Part shown: piece after piece, positions 21,168 through 33,219 of the stretch
How the letters are laid out: each line of letters begins with the position of its first letter
Position numbering within the stretch: position 1 is the first letter of the stretch
DNA from: Symbiodinium natans
Taxonomy: Eukaryota; Sar; Dinophyceae; Suessiales; Symbiodiniaceae
Assembly: GCA_905221605.1 (NCBI GenBank)
Contig: CAJNDS010002537.1
Coordinates: forward strand, 1 to 62,000
Direction: 5' to 3'
DNA: 62,000 nt
Position numbers and translations under genes: made by a program
The notes under the pieces: generated by a model
The model's input: only the letters and a program-made list of their open reading frames with translations
Told to the model about the DNA's origin: nothing
Database searches by the model: none

Positions 21168-21387
21168 CTGTTCAGCAGGATTGAGGTAAGTGGGGCCACC
21201 CTGAGCCTCAAAACAGCTGCGGAGCTCAAGCAAGCTGCGAAAACTTCTTGGTAAAGATCGCAGGTCGTGGGGCCGTTTCTTTCGAACCCCCCCCCCTCCT
21301 TCCCCGGTACTCCTCACGTATAGGGTAAACATGGCAAACGCACCCCCCCCCCCCCCTCCCAACGCGAAGCCCGGCCCCTACTCCTCC

Positions 21388-21458
21388 ACGCTCAACCTTG
21401 GAACAGCCCTATTATAGGGTTTTAGGGTTTAGGGTTTAGGGACGCCCAACCTTGGAAC
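21388..21458. repeat. Telomere-repeat insertion flanked by 17-bp direct repeats
   Basis: ACGCTCAACCTTGGAAC (21388-21404) and ACGCCCAACCTTGGAAC (21442-21458), one mismatch, enclose GGGTTTAGGG-type units. It lies about 220 bp upstream of the SDR start codon. Confidence 0.85.
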
Positions 21459-23385
21459 GGGCCTAGTGCTCGACGTAGAAACGCGAAGAGGGTGGCATGA
21501 GCCACAGTCCCGCCCTGGAGGGCATCAGAGGGTTTGGGCTCATGTGCGCTCGTTGGCCACACCAGATCCTTGCCTCATCGATACTACCCCGAAACCCTAA
21601 ACCCTAAACCCTAAACCCTAAACCCTAAACCCTAAACCACAATGACACAACTGCCCAAGGCTTCGCAATCTGCCTTGGGAAGCAGTCGGGTCTGTTGGGC
21701 TCTTCGGTGCCGCGCCGCGCTGTGTTTTGCCGTGTTGCGTTGCGTTGCGAACCACGTCCCCTCACGTCGCATCCCATGGGGTCGGTGTTGCGGTGTGTTT
21801 ACTTGCTTTGCCGAGCTCCGCTGTGTCGTGCTTTGTTGTAAGTTCGGCGGCCGCGCAAGAGCCGCAAGAGGTCGCTTCCACCACGTGTGGGGACACTGGG
21901 TTTGTTCAGAAAGAAATAAAAGACATGTCGAAGCAGGGGTCGAGGAGAAATCCCTCCAAAAGTGTGGGCAATCCGATCTCATTGAACCGCGATCATCTTG
22001 ATTAGCACCGAAATAGTCGCGCTTCCTTCTTAGCCCAACATAAAACTTACCGCAGGACGACTACAATACGCAACTACACCAGGCGTGACAAAAACCGTGC
22101 CCTTGCTCGGATGCAGATTCCCATTGCATCCCCCCTCGGTTGACATACCGCCTTGTTGTTCCGACGTCTGGCAGCACTCCAAGTCATAACGTCACGGTCG
22201 AAAAGGACATGGACTTGTGAAGACTGACAGGGCTTCAGCGATCACTGAAGGATCACTTGAGGCTCGGACATGCTCGTGGCTATGTACGCTTTTGTCGCAG
22301 CGCGACGATAAACTTTCTTGGAAACCGCGGCTTGCATGTACGTGGTGTTTTGTGGTGGGCCGGCAGGCATGCAGACGTGAAGACTCGCCGGTGCCCCAAG
22401 TCATGTTTCCGCAGCTCAATATATAAATAAATAAAGATAAATAAGTAAATAAATAAATAAATATATATATATATATATACAAATGTATATATATATAACA
22501 CAAACGCAGATGTTAACAAACTGATGCTCCTCGCCGTCGCTTCGTGCCCAGAATTGACATGCTGTCACGAAACTATTGTCGGTGGTTGTGCTTCAAGCTG
22601 CCCTGCCGATTTCGGCTTGTGGCGTGTGCGGCGTGGTTCAGAACACCGCGAGGACTGAAGTGGCACCATAACGATACTGATTATGATGTGCATGAAGACG
22701 TCATAGAACAAAGCCATATATACAAACAAATATCCGTTATATAATCGTACATACATAGCGTAGCTAACCCCTCCCCCAAGCAGACAAACCTCCCCATAAA
22801 ATCTTGCGGCAAGACTACCAAGCGCGTCAGGTGTGACACTGGAAAACTGACGCAGAAGCGATAGGCCTCTTCGAATACAAGCCGGCCTGTACACACAATA
22901 CTGCCTCAAAAGCAGTGCGAATAGCCCACTAGCCCTCCCCAAGGCAACCTTCCCACAATAGCCACCGCAAGAGCAAGAAGTACACCCGTCCGTGGAAAAC
23001 AGAACCGAAAAAACATCGACATGGTGAGCAGACAACATTCATTTTTCCGTCGCTTTACCATGTGCACCTCTCATCTACGGTACTGCAAATGTTGTTCCAG
23101 GCCATGTGACAATGGAACTGCCCCCTGTAGTTCGAGTAGAGCACATTAAACTATAAGACCTAATCTACGGAGTAGACTTGTATACTTGGGAGATATCTCG
23201 TTATGCCGACTCTCTTGTTCTCAATAAAGGTTTTCTAGTCCGTCTACTAAGCTACTACTCTGTGAGGTAGCCGCATGTCATACATTGCAATATGTTAATG
23301 GCGTTTTGATAACTTGAGACGGGAGGGCCCCAGGGGCCCTGGGTCTGAGACTTGTTTGCAGCTTTTCGGTTTCAATATCTTCGGC
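21459..23385. other. Spacer, microsatellite and unassigned frames
   Basis: CCCTAAA array 21592-21639; AAAT/TA microsatellite 22424-22500; long but unrecognised minus frame 23038-22565 rich in Cys and Tyr. Nothing else supported. Confidence 0.35.
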
Positions 23386-23625
23386 TGGGGATGTTCCCCT
23401 TTTTTCCAGCAGCCCTTAGTAAGGATCATACTTTTTACAACCAGGTCTGCACAGCTGCCGGGAAAAGTAAGGATCATACTACTATACTGAACTTGGAACC
23501 CTAGCAAAAAATATTTTCTTTGCTGTTTCTTAGGAACTCTAGTACCCAAAAATTAAATAGGAAATTATTTCCCAAGTACCCCTAAGACTCGGGGGGGCTG
23601 GGAGTATAAGGGGGAGCATCCCGAA
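23386..23625. mobile_element. Nested inverted-repeat element with 7-bp target duplication
   Basis: Outer element: CTTCGGC + TGGGGATGTTCCCC ... GGGGGAGCATCCCGAA + CTTCGGC (duplications 23379-23385 and 23626-23632). It is longer than its relatives at 4748 and 6912 because an inner element (about 23484-23594), related to the intron 56640-56746, is inserted in it (ACTGAACTTGGAAC ... CAAGTACCCCTAAGA). Confidence 0.75.
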
Positions 23626-24726
23626 CTTCGGCGCCCAAGCTCTTCAGGAGGCTGAGCCATCAACTAAGGAACCCTAAACCCTAAACCCTAAACCCTAAGC
23701 TTCCTAGAGTGGCAACAGGCAACAAAATCTAGTGGCCATTGTTGATACAAGCCTGCCCCTCAGTTTAGAAGAGTAGTGGGTCAAAAGGTACATCCATGTA
23801 TGGGCGAAGTGCGCTAACTAATCTACCTAGACGATGAAAAAGCAAGAACGTGTCATGACTAACATGAATACAAAACCCTAAACCCTAAACCCTAAACCCT
23901 AAACAAGTCTGCCTTGGAGAGAAAAGAAGTGTAGTGAGGAGGAAGACTTATCAATTTAAGACCCCTATATTGTGCGAGTTTGCCCTTCATATTACGAGCG
24001 CAGTGAGGAAGGAGGCTGAGCTATGTAAGAGCTAGATCACTGGCTCAACTACCTAGATTAGGCAAAAAAACAGCATCTAAGGTAGTTGAACCCAACCCTT
24101 TTATAGGGTTCGTTTGGTCCTTAGCCCTAAACCCTAAACCCTTCAAGAACTCGAAACTGCCCTACTTGAGGCGCCCTGCCGAGCCACCACGTGATGCCTG
24201 GCATTCACACGTGGGAACTGATCGAAGTTAGGGGGCCCCTTTTGCACCCATTCTGCTTCTCCAAGCAAAGGATACATTCATTCTTCAGCCACCTTGAGCA
24301 AAGATGCCACAGCACGGCGGGCCATGGAGGGGCTTGAAGTCGACCTGGCGGCATCTCATTGAACCCAAACCCAAAGAGCCCTAACACCCCTTAATTAAGG
24401 AATAGACCTTAAACCATACTAGGGATCCCTAGATAAAATTAATATCCCCTAAGGGATATTGGGCTCTTCGGGAACTTGGGTCCCAAACCTTCCCAAACCC
24501 CGGTCCGGAGCCGCAATGTCTTGCGCGAAGACTCAGCGCCCCCAGCTCCAATTCCCAATGCCACTTCCAAGGTGCCGGATCTTGCGAGACATTGCAAGGA
24601 TGTGTCTCCGGCGGGAATCAGAACCCGGCGCAGGAGCCGAAACGGAGCGAGAAAATGCGAGGAAACATAGACTCAACTTGCGCAACGAGTTTGCAAAGAC
24701 AAAAAAACCTGAGTTAGCCTCTTTGC
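23626..24726. other. Spacer with CCCTAAA blocks
   Basis: CCCTAAA units at 23669-23698, 23873-23904 and 24126-24142. Other sequence unique, no gene recognised. Confidence 0.35.
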
Positions 24727-25545
24727 CTCAGGAAGCTCGCACTGAAGTAGCGTTCTTTAGGTTCGCCCCAGCCAATCATCAACTTTCTCTCCGTCTGGCA
24801 AAGAAGCCCAAACGTATAGGCTACCCGTAGGCCCATGCATAGAGCCTACGGTGGCCTATCCTACCGGTAGGCCTGTTGAAGGGCCTCGAGTCGCCATCGG
24901 GTAGGTGGGTGGGCTACCCATAAGCCTATTGGTGGGCTTCCCGAGGCTAGCTAGGCTTCCCCTAGGCCTACCGTTGGCCGACTCATAGGGCGTAGCCCTA
25001 TGCTTGGGCTTCTAGATGCTTCGTCTTGGGAGATCTTGCAGGATTGACGATCTTAGATTCCATTTCTGTTTCATCTGTTCTGACCTATCTACGAATCCCT
25101 TTGGATAAGTCTGTCATTTCTTCACCCTTCAAATGGCCATTTGGACGGATTCGTGTGCCTTTCTGCCCTTCCTTGGCCTTTCCCGGAATGTAGAGCTGAC
25201 AGGTAAGATTTTACCTCTAAAAATTACCTGAAAAATTTGTTACCTGCCTTCTTCCCTTCTTCCTCCTCGAATTCCAAGACCTGAAAGCTTCGGCACATGC
25301 CTCGGCGATTCTATGGCCGACTCTTCAAGGGTTTATAGGGGTTATAAGGTTTATAGGCTCTATAAGCTTTATAGCACTAGGTTCCGAATTCGATCGAACC
25401 TTCCATACTGGATTCCATACATTGCCTCTATATTCTGAGAGTCTCCTTTCTTTTTCATTAGGCACTCTCGAACTTCTTTGTTAATAGGCATGCTCTTTGA
25501 AAACATGCATTTCTGACCCAATGTGTGCTCGAGATTTTGACTCTT
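24727..25545 (+). repeat. Dispersed repeat, copy 1 (empty telomere site)
   Basis: Collinear with 45970-46545 over shared blocks such as TTTAGGTTCGCCCCAG, CTTGGCCTTTCC, GGAATGTAGA, GCACTAGGTTCCGA, TGCCTCTATATTCTGAGAGT and TGCTCGAGATTTTG. This copy lacks the telomere array of copy 2 (the junction reads CCCGGAATG at 25182-25190) but has three other insertions: 24802-25013, a CAGGTAA...TTACCTG element at about 25199-25247, and a TTATAGGG-rich block at about 25329-25374. Origin of the family unknown; no protein seen. Confidence 0.75.
24802..25013. mobile_element. Inverted-repeat element (AGAAGCCCAA termini)
   Basis: Left end AGAAGCCCAAACGTATAGG, right end CCCTATGCTTGGGCTTCT. The interior is rich in TAGGCCTACC-type palindromes. 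Absent from the paralogous copy at 45970-46545, so an insertion is directly indicated. Confidence 0.75.
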
Positions 25546-26060
25546 GGGCAAGCAGGGCTTCACGTCCGCAGGCTACTACTCTACTACAATGCAGGATGTG
25601 AGTGACTCCACATCCCACGCACGATCCATCACCAGCTTCAAGAACAACACAAAGAGACTAGTTTAGGGTTTAGGGTTGAGGGTAAGAGTGTACTAAGACC
25701 ACAAAACCCAGTGAAAAGACCCCCATCTGACCAGCGATGGTCGCACACACGCGCTGCGTTTCGGTGAATTCAGCCCTGTGGTGAACACTGGCTGGGCTCG
25801 AGTTTTCAGCCCTGGGCTCGAGCGAGCACTGGCACTTCTGTATCACTTTCATGATAAGACCAGCGGCCATCGGCTCATGGCGCAGCAGGCTTATAACCAT
25901 GCTGTGCCAATGTGAAAATGCCCCGAAAAAGATATCATATGTGCTGCGGATGCTAGCCTCCCGGCAAGACAGTCAGCATGAGAACTGCCAACCCGTAGCA
26001 GCAATTTGCAAGCATACATGTTCAATGTTTGGCATCCATGGAAAGGCGCGGCGCCAGAAC
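25546..26060. other. 3' flank of the large gene H, nothing recognised
   Basis: A short TTTAGGG block at 25659-25676. Minus frame 25900-25670 matches no family. Confidence 0.35.
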
Positions 26061-27497
26061 TTACACGGCTGCGATAGGCACCCTTGCCACCTCCCCGACT
26101 TCTGCAAATCGGTGATAGACATAGATGTAGGCACCATCGGTGAAGCCCTGAAGTTCTTGACCGGCCTTACCAGACCAAGCACTGACTTCTAGCCAAGACC
26201 CCGACAGCGTCTCCGGGTCAAAGCGGTAAATTCCATAGTTGGCGAAGAAGTAGACAAAGTGATCGATCGGGCTGGCGATGCCGTCCTGGATCTTCTTGAT
26301 GGAGTCGATCCAACCAGGAGTTGTCATAATCGGAACGTTAACGACTTGCTCGGGGTCTGAAGCGAGATTTAGCATCAGAAGCTGTTGCTCAACTCTTGAG
26401 TACAGGAAAGCACGGTCCCCTGAGCGGAAGCAGCCCATCCGTTCGCCGTAACTGGGATTGAAATCGTTAGGCGGATTGTACGCACTTGTTGTATCTGTAT
26501 ATAACAATGCCCTGACTGCCGCCACCTCTGTTGCGTTGGCAAAGGTGTCCCTGTCAAACTTCCACCTTATTTTGACGATGTCACGGGTGGAAAGCAGCTC
26601 GAGAACTCGAAGTGCTGGCACTGTCTTAAGCCCCCAAGTCCGAAAACCCTCTCAGCTTTCAGCTACAGCTGTAAGTAGCTCTCAAGCTGTATAGCCTCTT
26701 ACTTAACAGTCCTTTCAGAAGTCTCTTCGGCTCTCAGAGGCTGGGTCCCCCTGCATCCCGCCGTGGTCGTGGCACACGTAGACTTTGCTCAGGTACTCGA
26801 AGCCGCCCACCATGTCGTCGGCGGAAGTCGAGCTAAAGGCACCTAGACTCCCCTCAGAACCTTAAGAAAAGATAGCATCTTTAATATCCTCTTGGGTTTT
26901 ATATAAACAAAAATTTAAAAACGTAATTCCCAAGGGGATAGATATCTAGGCACCATTCCAGTCACTCATGTCCATCTTGTCCACGTAGGCGAAGGGGTTC
27001 AAGGACATCCGAGCCAAGAAGCGCTTCGGTGCATTCTGGGCATCTTTCCCTTTGGCTTCGACGTAAAGGTAGGTGCTGCCAACGAAGGCTCGCCCGAACT
27101 TGTGCCCGTCGTTGAAGTTGTCGTCGAGGAATGCGCTCTCCACTTCCTCTCAGATTGTGGCAACGACACCCCCCCCCACCCCCCCACCCTAAACCCTAAA
27201 CCCTAAACCCTAAACCCTAAACCCTAAACCCTAAACCCTAAACCCTAAACCCTAAACCCTAAACCCTAAACCCTAAACCCTAAACCCTAAAACCCTAAAC
27301 CCTAAACCCTAAACCCTAAAACCCTAACCCCTAAACCCCTAAACCCCTAACCCCTAACCCCTAACCCCTAACCCCCTAAACCCCCCCTAACCCTAAACCC
27401 TAAACCCTAAACCCTAAACCCTAAACCCTAAACCCTAAACCCTAAAACCCTAAACCCTAAACCCTAAACCCTAACCCTAAACCCCCCCCTAAAACCC

Positions 27498-27533
<36 letters not shown>

Positions 27534-30500
27534 AAAAAAAGCAAATGTTTGCAGCAAACAACTGATCTGAGTGTTCCAGTACATTAACATGGGGGGTTTG
27601 CGAAACTCAGGGACCCCTTATATGGACCCCCAGATAATAGGGACACCGGGATACCTTATAACAAGGACCCCAATAAGGGGGCGCCCCCCTAGTTTCGGAA
27701 CACCCCCCATTAACATGAACATCCAAGCATCACTGAGCAATACGCGGGTCGAGCTCGGGCTGTCGCTGAGATCAAATCCTAGGTGTCGATTTCAGATTTC
27801 AACAGCCCTCAAAATGACAAACAATTCGGGCTCCATATTCAGCACTGAGGCAAATTAAAACATCATCCCACTCGATGCCAAGAATCTATACCCGGCTGCT
27901 GGATTCGCCGCAAAGAAGTAGCCGTAGTCGGCGTATCCGGCACTCGAATCGGGGTTCACGTCTTCAGACAAGTACTGTCCGGAGACTTCGGTGGCTCCGA
28001 AGCTTGAACCCAAAGCGAGAATTGAAAAAGTATTCTCATAAGTGGTGGCATAGAAGTGCGTCTTTGCTCCGTTGACAACTCCCTTAAAGAAGTTGAACTG
28101 GCGAGCAATGGAAGGACGTGCAAGGCTTGCGTGCTCCACCGTCCTGGCGCTGAAGGTCACCTGCAGCGCATTTGGCTGTTGCAGTCAGGGTGCAAAAAGC
28201 GCTGCTGGAAATTTCAGCTAAGCAGCATGAGTACGTTCGAATGTCGGGACCCCTTCAACTACACATGAGCTTCGCTTTGGCAACACAGCTGTGAGCCCAC
28301 CAACCTGGCCTGGCAAGTTGATGATGCGATCTGAACCGCGCCATCCATGCATTGCAGCCACACCATGCCGGACTCGTAGCGTGATGTGTCGCAGGTGAGA
28401 TTCATCGCCTGCTTGTGCAGCATGTCGCCATGCGAGTATGTGTTGAAGTCATCGTCTTGAACCGTGCCTGCGGCACACGTCGGCCTGCAAGCAGGATAAC
28501 TGGAGAGCTCGCTGATTCTGTGGTCGAGCTGCGTGTTGCCACGTGGACACGTGAAGTTGAGCTGGGAGGTTCGAGGGCCACCCGAGGATTCGTCCCACTC
28601 AGGTGCGGTGCCGACATCGCACAACACATTGATGCTGCTGCCAGGAGTAACCGTGAGCGCTCCTGTCTCGACGATGAGATTCGGGACGTCTACTGAGACC
28701 TCGCAAGGCAGCGCACACAAAATGCCGCCCTCCACTGCCAACTCCAAGCTTCCAGAGTAGCAGGTACTGCAGGATGTACCAGTAGTGCCGAAACAGCCGA
28801 TTTCCGGCAACGGGCACCACAGCTCATTAGGCTGGCATTGAAAACCAGTGCAGTGGTTGGGAGCCACTCTGAAGGTTTTCGGGGTGGCGGCATCCAAGCA
28901 TGTGTCACATGCCGAGGCGTTGGTGGATGTGGCAACCATGCACCGCCGTTGCCGGACATCTGGCACGTCACAGAAGAGGTATTTCTCTGGCGTGAAAGTC
29001 CCGCAGGAATCCGGCGACGGCGCCTCGTGCTGTAGTTGGCCCTCCGCAATCCTGGCTCTGGGTCTCTGGGGACCCATGGGCTCCCTACAAGTTCTTAAGC
29101 GCTCTCTCAGCTCTCCCAGACACCCTAAACCCTAAACCCTAAACCCTAAACCCTAAACCCTAACCCTAAACCCTAAACCCTAAACCCTAAACGGCATCCC
29201 AGGATCTTGGTGAGGAGATTGGAGTCCCAGACGGTGACTGCCAGCGGCCTGGAGATGTTCGACTCGTGGCAGGGAATGCGGCAACTCGCAGAGTGCCGGC
29301 TGTCCTTTGTTTTCTCAAAAAGGGTTTAGGGTTTAGGGTTTCGACTCTCACACTGGCACAAGCGGGCGAGGCAACTCCTGTCGAGATCTCTAGATTGGGT
29401 GCATTGACCACCAGCAATGAACCAACCAGGGGTCAGCAAACCCATCGCCCACCTGACAAGGGCTTAGGATGCCAATACATAACGCCGAAGAGCTGACACC
29501 TGATCAATTCAAACTACGGCAGACCGAGAAGTAACTTAAGTGGGGTTTAGGGTTTAGGGTTTAGGATGTTTAGGGTTTAAGGTTTAGGTGTTTTTTTTGC
29601 CTCCTGCAGAAAGCTGTGGGGGGTTTAGGATTTAGAGGGTTTAGGGCTTAGGGTTTAGGGAACGAAAGCGAGTGCTTGTTTCGAGAAGGCACAGGACAAC
29701 AGCCTCGACCGAACAGGCAAGTGTGAGACTTGCAAGAGATCGCAGGCAAGGCCTTTAGCCCGAAAACACCCTTCAACCCGATTCCGTGGTTGAAATCGGA
29801 CAGGCCAGGCGAAGCACAATAGATCCCAAGGCTCTCATACATTTGCTTGTGGTGATAGCTTCCTAGGAGCCAACCAAACCAACTACTCAACACAGACATC
29901 TTCCTACCCAGTATGCCCTGTCACAGAACTCTCTCAGTACCTCTCGACGTCTGAGGACCCCCTGAAAATTCAGTATAAGGGTAGCAGAACAGGGTCCGCT
30001 CTGTCAGAAGCCTGGAACAGAACTGCTATGTGCAACTTGCGGGTTGCAGGTGCAAGAGCACAACAAGAGACGCTTTTCAAGAAGGTGTATTAAAACAGTG
30101 TATTACAGTGTAATGGCATCCAAAAGTCTGGGTCGAGCTCGAAGTTCAAGCAGTTGAAGGAAGTCCCGTTGCCATCTGAGAACTCGACGCTGGCCGCATT
30201 TTCCTGGTTCCTGGGAAGCTCGCTGATGGTGAGCCGCACGTGCCAGGCCAGCCAGTTTGGGGCGGTGTTGGTCAAGCTGATGCCTGCGGCCTCTGCTGCC
30301 GTGCACGAATCCACCCGATTCTCGCCACTGGATTGGTGGATAGCACTAAACGGTTCAATCGTGACGGTGCGACGACCAACAAGCAATCCCATTGGAGTGT
30401 CTGGGAAGATCGCACTGTATGGACCTTCGTCGACCTCGTTCACGGCCGCAACTTGGAAGGTATAATATCTCCCAGCAACTAGCTGCCCCACCGTGATGAT

Positions 30501-33126
30501 GTCCTCGGACACGGCTGTCTCAAAGACGCGGTGGAACTTGATCCACTGGTTCGACTCCACGTCAAACTCCTCATGGATGATGCGGAAGCGTAAGGAGATG
30601 ATCCCGGCACTCAAGCCGCCAACTCGGATCTGCACCCGCTGATTCAAGGGATCCTGCTCTTGCTCGCCCGCCGAAGCCTCAAGGATTGCCTTGCTAGCCC
30701 AGTAACCATCCTTCAAGAAGAGTACCTAAACCCTAAACCCTTTACCAACCCAGAACCCAAAAAGGGCAAAAGAGTACCACTCAGCTACCAAACCCTAAAC
30801 CCTAAACCCTAAACCCTAAACCCTAAACCCTAAACCCTTTTTAAGCACGGACTGAGGCTGCCGAACCCTAAACCCGAAACCCTAAAGCCAAAAGCCTAAA
30901 GCCTAAAGCCTAAACCCTAAACCCTAAACCCTAAACCCAAGTGGCTGGTGCCGAAGGGATCTGGGGCAAGAGCCGCTCGGCACTCATGGCCGGACCCTGC
31001 TTGTAGTGCGCCACCACCCGCGTGCATGGGTTTCGGCACCAGGCTTCTCCTTGGGTTTAGGGTTTAGGGTTTGGGGTTTGGGGTTTGGGGTTTGGGGTTT
31101 GGGGTTTGGGGTTTGGGGTTTGGGGTTGGGGGTTTGGGGTTGGGGGTTGGGGGTTTGGGGTTTGGGTACTTCATCATACAAGGCTCAGACTAGGAACCAA
31201 GCAATAAAAAACCAACAGAAAGATGCCGCCCAAAAAATCTGCCCCTTGGGGGCCAAGTGGGCTCCAGCCCGGAGAAGAACTTCAGAACACTGGTGAGCAA
31301 AAACCCAATTTAATATAAGAACCTCGAAGAAAAAGAGGGTTTAGGGTTTAGGGTTTAGGGTTTAGGGTTTAGGGTTTAGGGAGCAAGAGGAAAGCGAGGG
31401 CTCTGTCGGCCAAGAAGTCCAGCGCTTCGGAAGCGGCTGCATTTGAGCACTTGTACGTCGTTGGAGTGCAAAAAGCCTCTCGGGTTCCGTGGGGATAGGG
31501 GTCGTTTACGGTTTAGGGGGATACTGTTTAGGGGTTTAGGGTTTATAAGGGTTTTGGGTTTAGGTAGCTGGAAAAGAGTAGTGTTTTGCTGTGTGTTTCC
31601 CTGTCATTGGCTACTTCCGCCGAACTTTGCGGCGCAGAAAAGCCATATGAACTTCTATGAACTTCGCGGTGTGCAAGAGATGTGCTGCATGTGGGTATAT
31701 TCCTTCGTGTGCTTGTTGAGGATGCCGTCACGATCAGTCGAGCACTTTTTGCTCCGCCCTCCCCGGCCAGTCATTCGCATCTTTGAGTGTTGTGATCTAC
31801 ACCGCTGCAGTTCAGCCCCCGCTCCGTGGGCAAAACCTTCCCTAAACCCTAATTACCCTACACCCTAAATTTTAAAGCTGCTCTGCTGTGTCTACGGTAG
31901 GTCCCAGTTCACGTTGACGCTCGCATGAGCTTGCTTCTGCACGGCTCTGCCTTGTTTCCTGGTTTTGGTCCGTTAGCTTACGCTTAAGATCAGCCTGGTT
32001 GCACCCGTTTTTGTTCATGGGTTTTTTCGACATTTCTGTTCATGATTGTGCATGTTCGTGCACCCACAATAGTAGATGCTACGCCAAGCTAATCATGCAG
32101 GCATGCAATCGGTGGACGCCCTCAATTCGCTCAGGCAGCGTTGCAGTAAGTGGTACGGGCTGCTCACTGCACAGCTCAGAAGCAATCGTTACATCTGTCA
32201 AACCGTACGGACATTGAGGAGTGAGTGAGTGAGTGAGTGGGTGGGGTGGTGAGTGAGTCGTCAACCGAGGCACGTGCCGGCAGGAAGCACTTACCTAGCC
32301 TAACAGAAAGGCGACAAGGCTTCAAGTGTCAGCCCCAACAACTACGAAACGACAAACAAACAAAACAAAGACGCAACAAATACGTGGAGACGAGCGGAGA
32401 ACGGCCCAGACAACCAAAAGGGCGTGTTACCCTCCGAACGAAGCAGTCACTATAGGCAAGCCCGCCACCTGCACCAACCGAGCAGAGTACTGCTCGGGTA
32501 AGCAGGCATACGGGCAAGACAGCTTGCCACTCGCGATCCGGTATGGCAGAGCTTGTACAGTCATGATTTGCTCATCGGTACACTACCATCCAAGCTTGAG
32601 GTGCAGTGGGTCACACTGACACCTGTCCTTGCCACGGGTCTGATGGCTGAGGAAACTTGCAACGGGGTGTTCGGTATCACGCGTCATCCTGCTGGAATGA
32701 GCATCAGCCATTCATCAGCAGGTAACACCTGTGCCTGACGAACGGCGCGGTGTACAATGTCACCCATCATCCTCAATGAAGCATGCACGGGGTAAATAAT
32801 TCACCAGGTGGAGGGTGGCCTCGAAGATTTTTCACTGCCCCGGGAACAAAAGGGTGTTGAACGGCACATCGACCCGATGGAGCGCATACCGAGTGATACA
32901 CTCCATACAAGGAGGGAGATCAGACGAATGATCATACGAATAGTTCTTACGTGTGAGCCAGTGGATCGCCGGTAGCACTCATAATAGTCGAAGGGACCTG
33001 CAAGGGTGTGGGAGAACGTATTTCTGAGGATATGGTGGTGCCGCCCAACTTTATGGCCATCAACATCCCCAACTCTGCGCGGAGAATTCTGTGATGGGCC
33101 ACCTCCAGGATGACGAAGACGCTCTT

Positions 33127-33219
<93 letters not shown>

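Noticed and set aside
33130-33216. Z-DNA-type regulatory element
   Set aside because: A (CA)n run is enough to explain it; no evidence of function in an intron.
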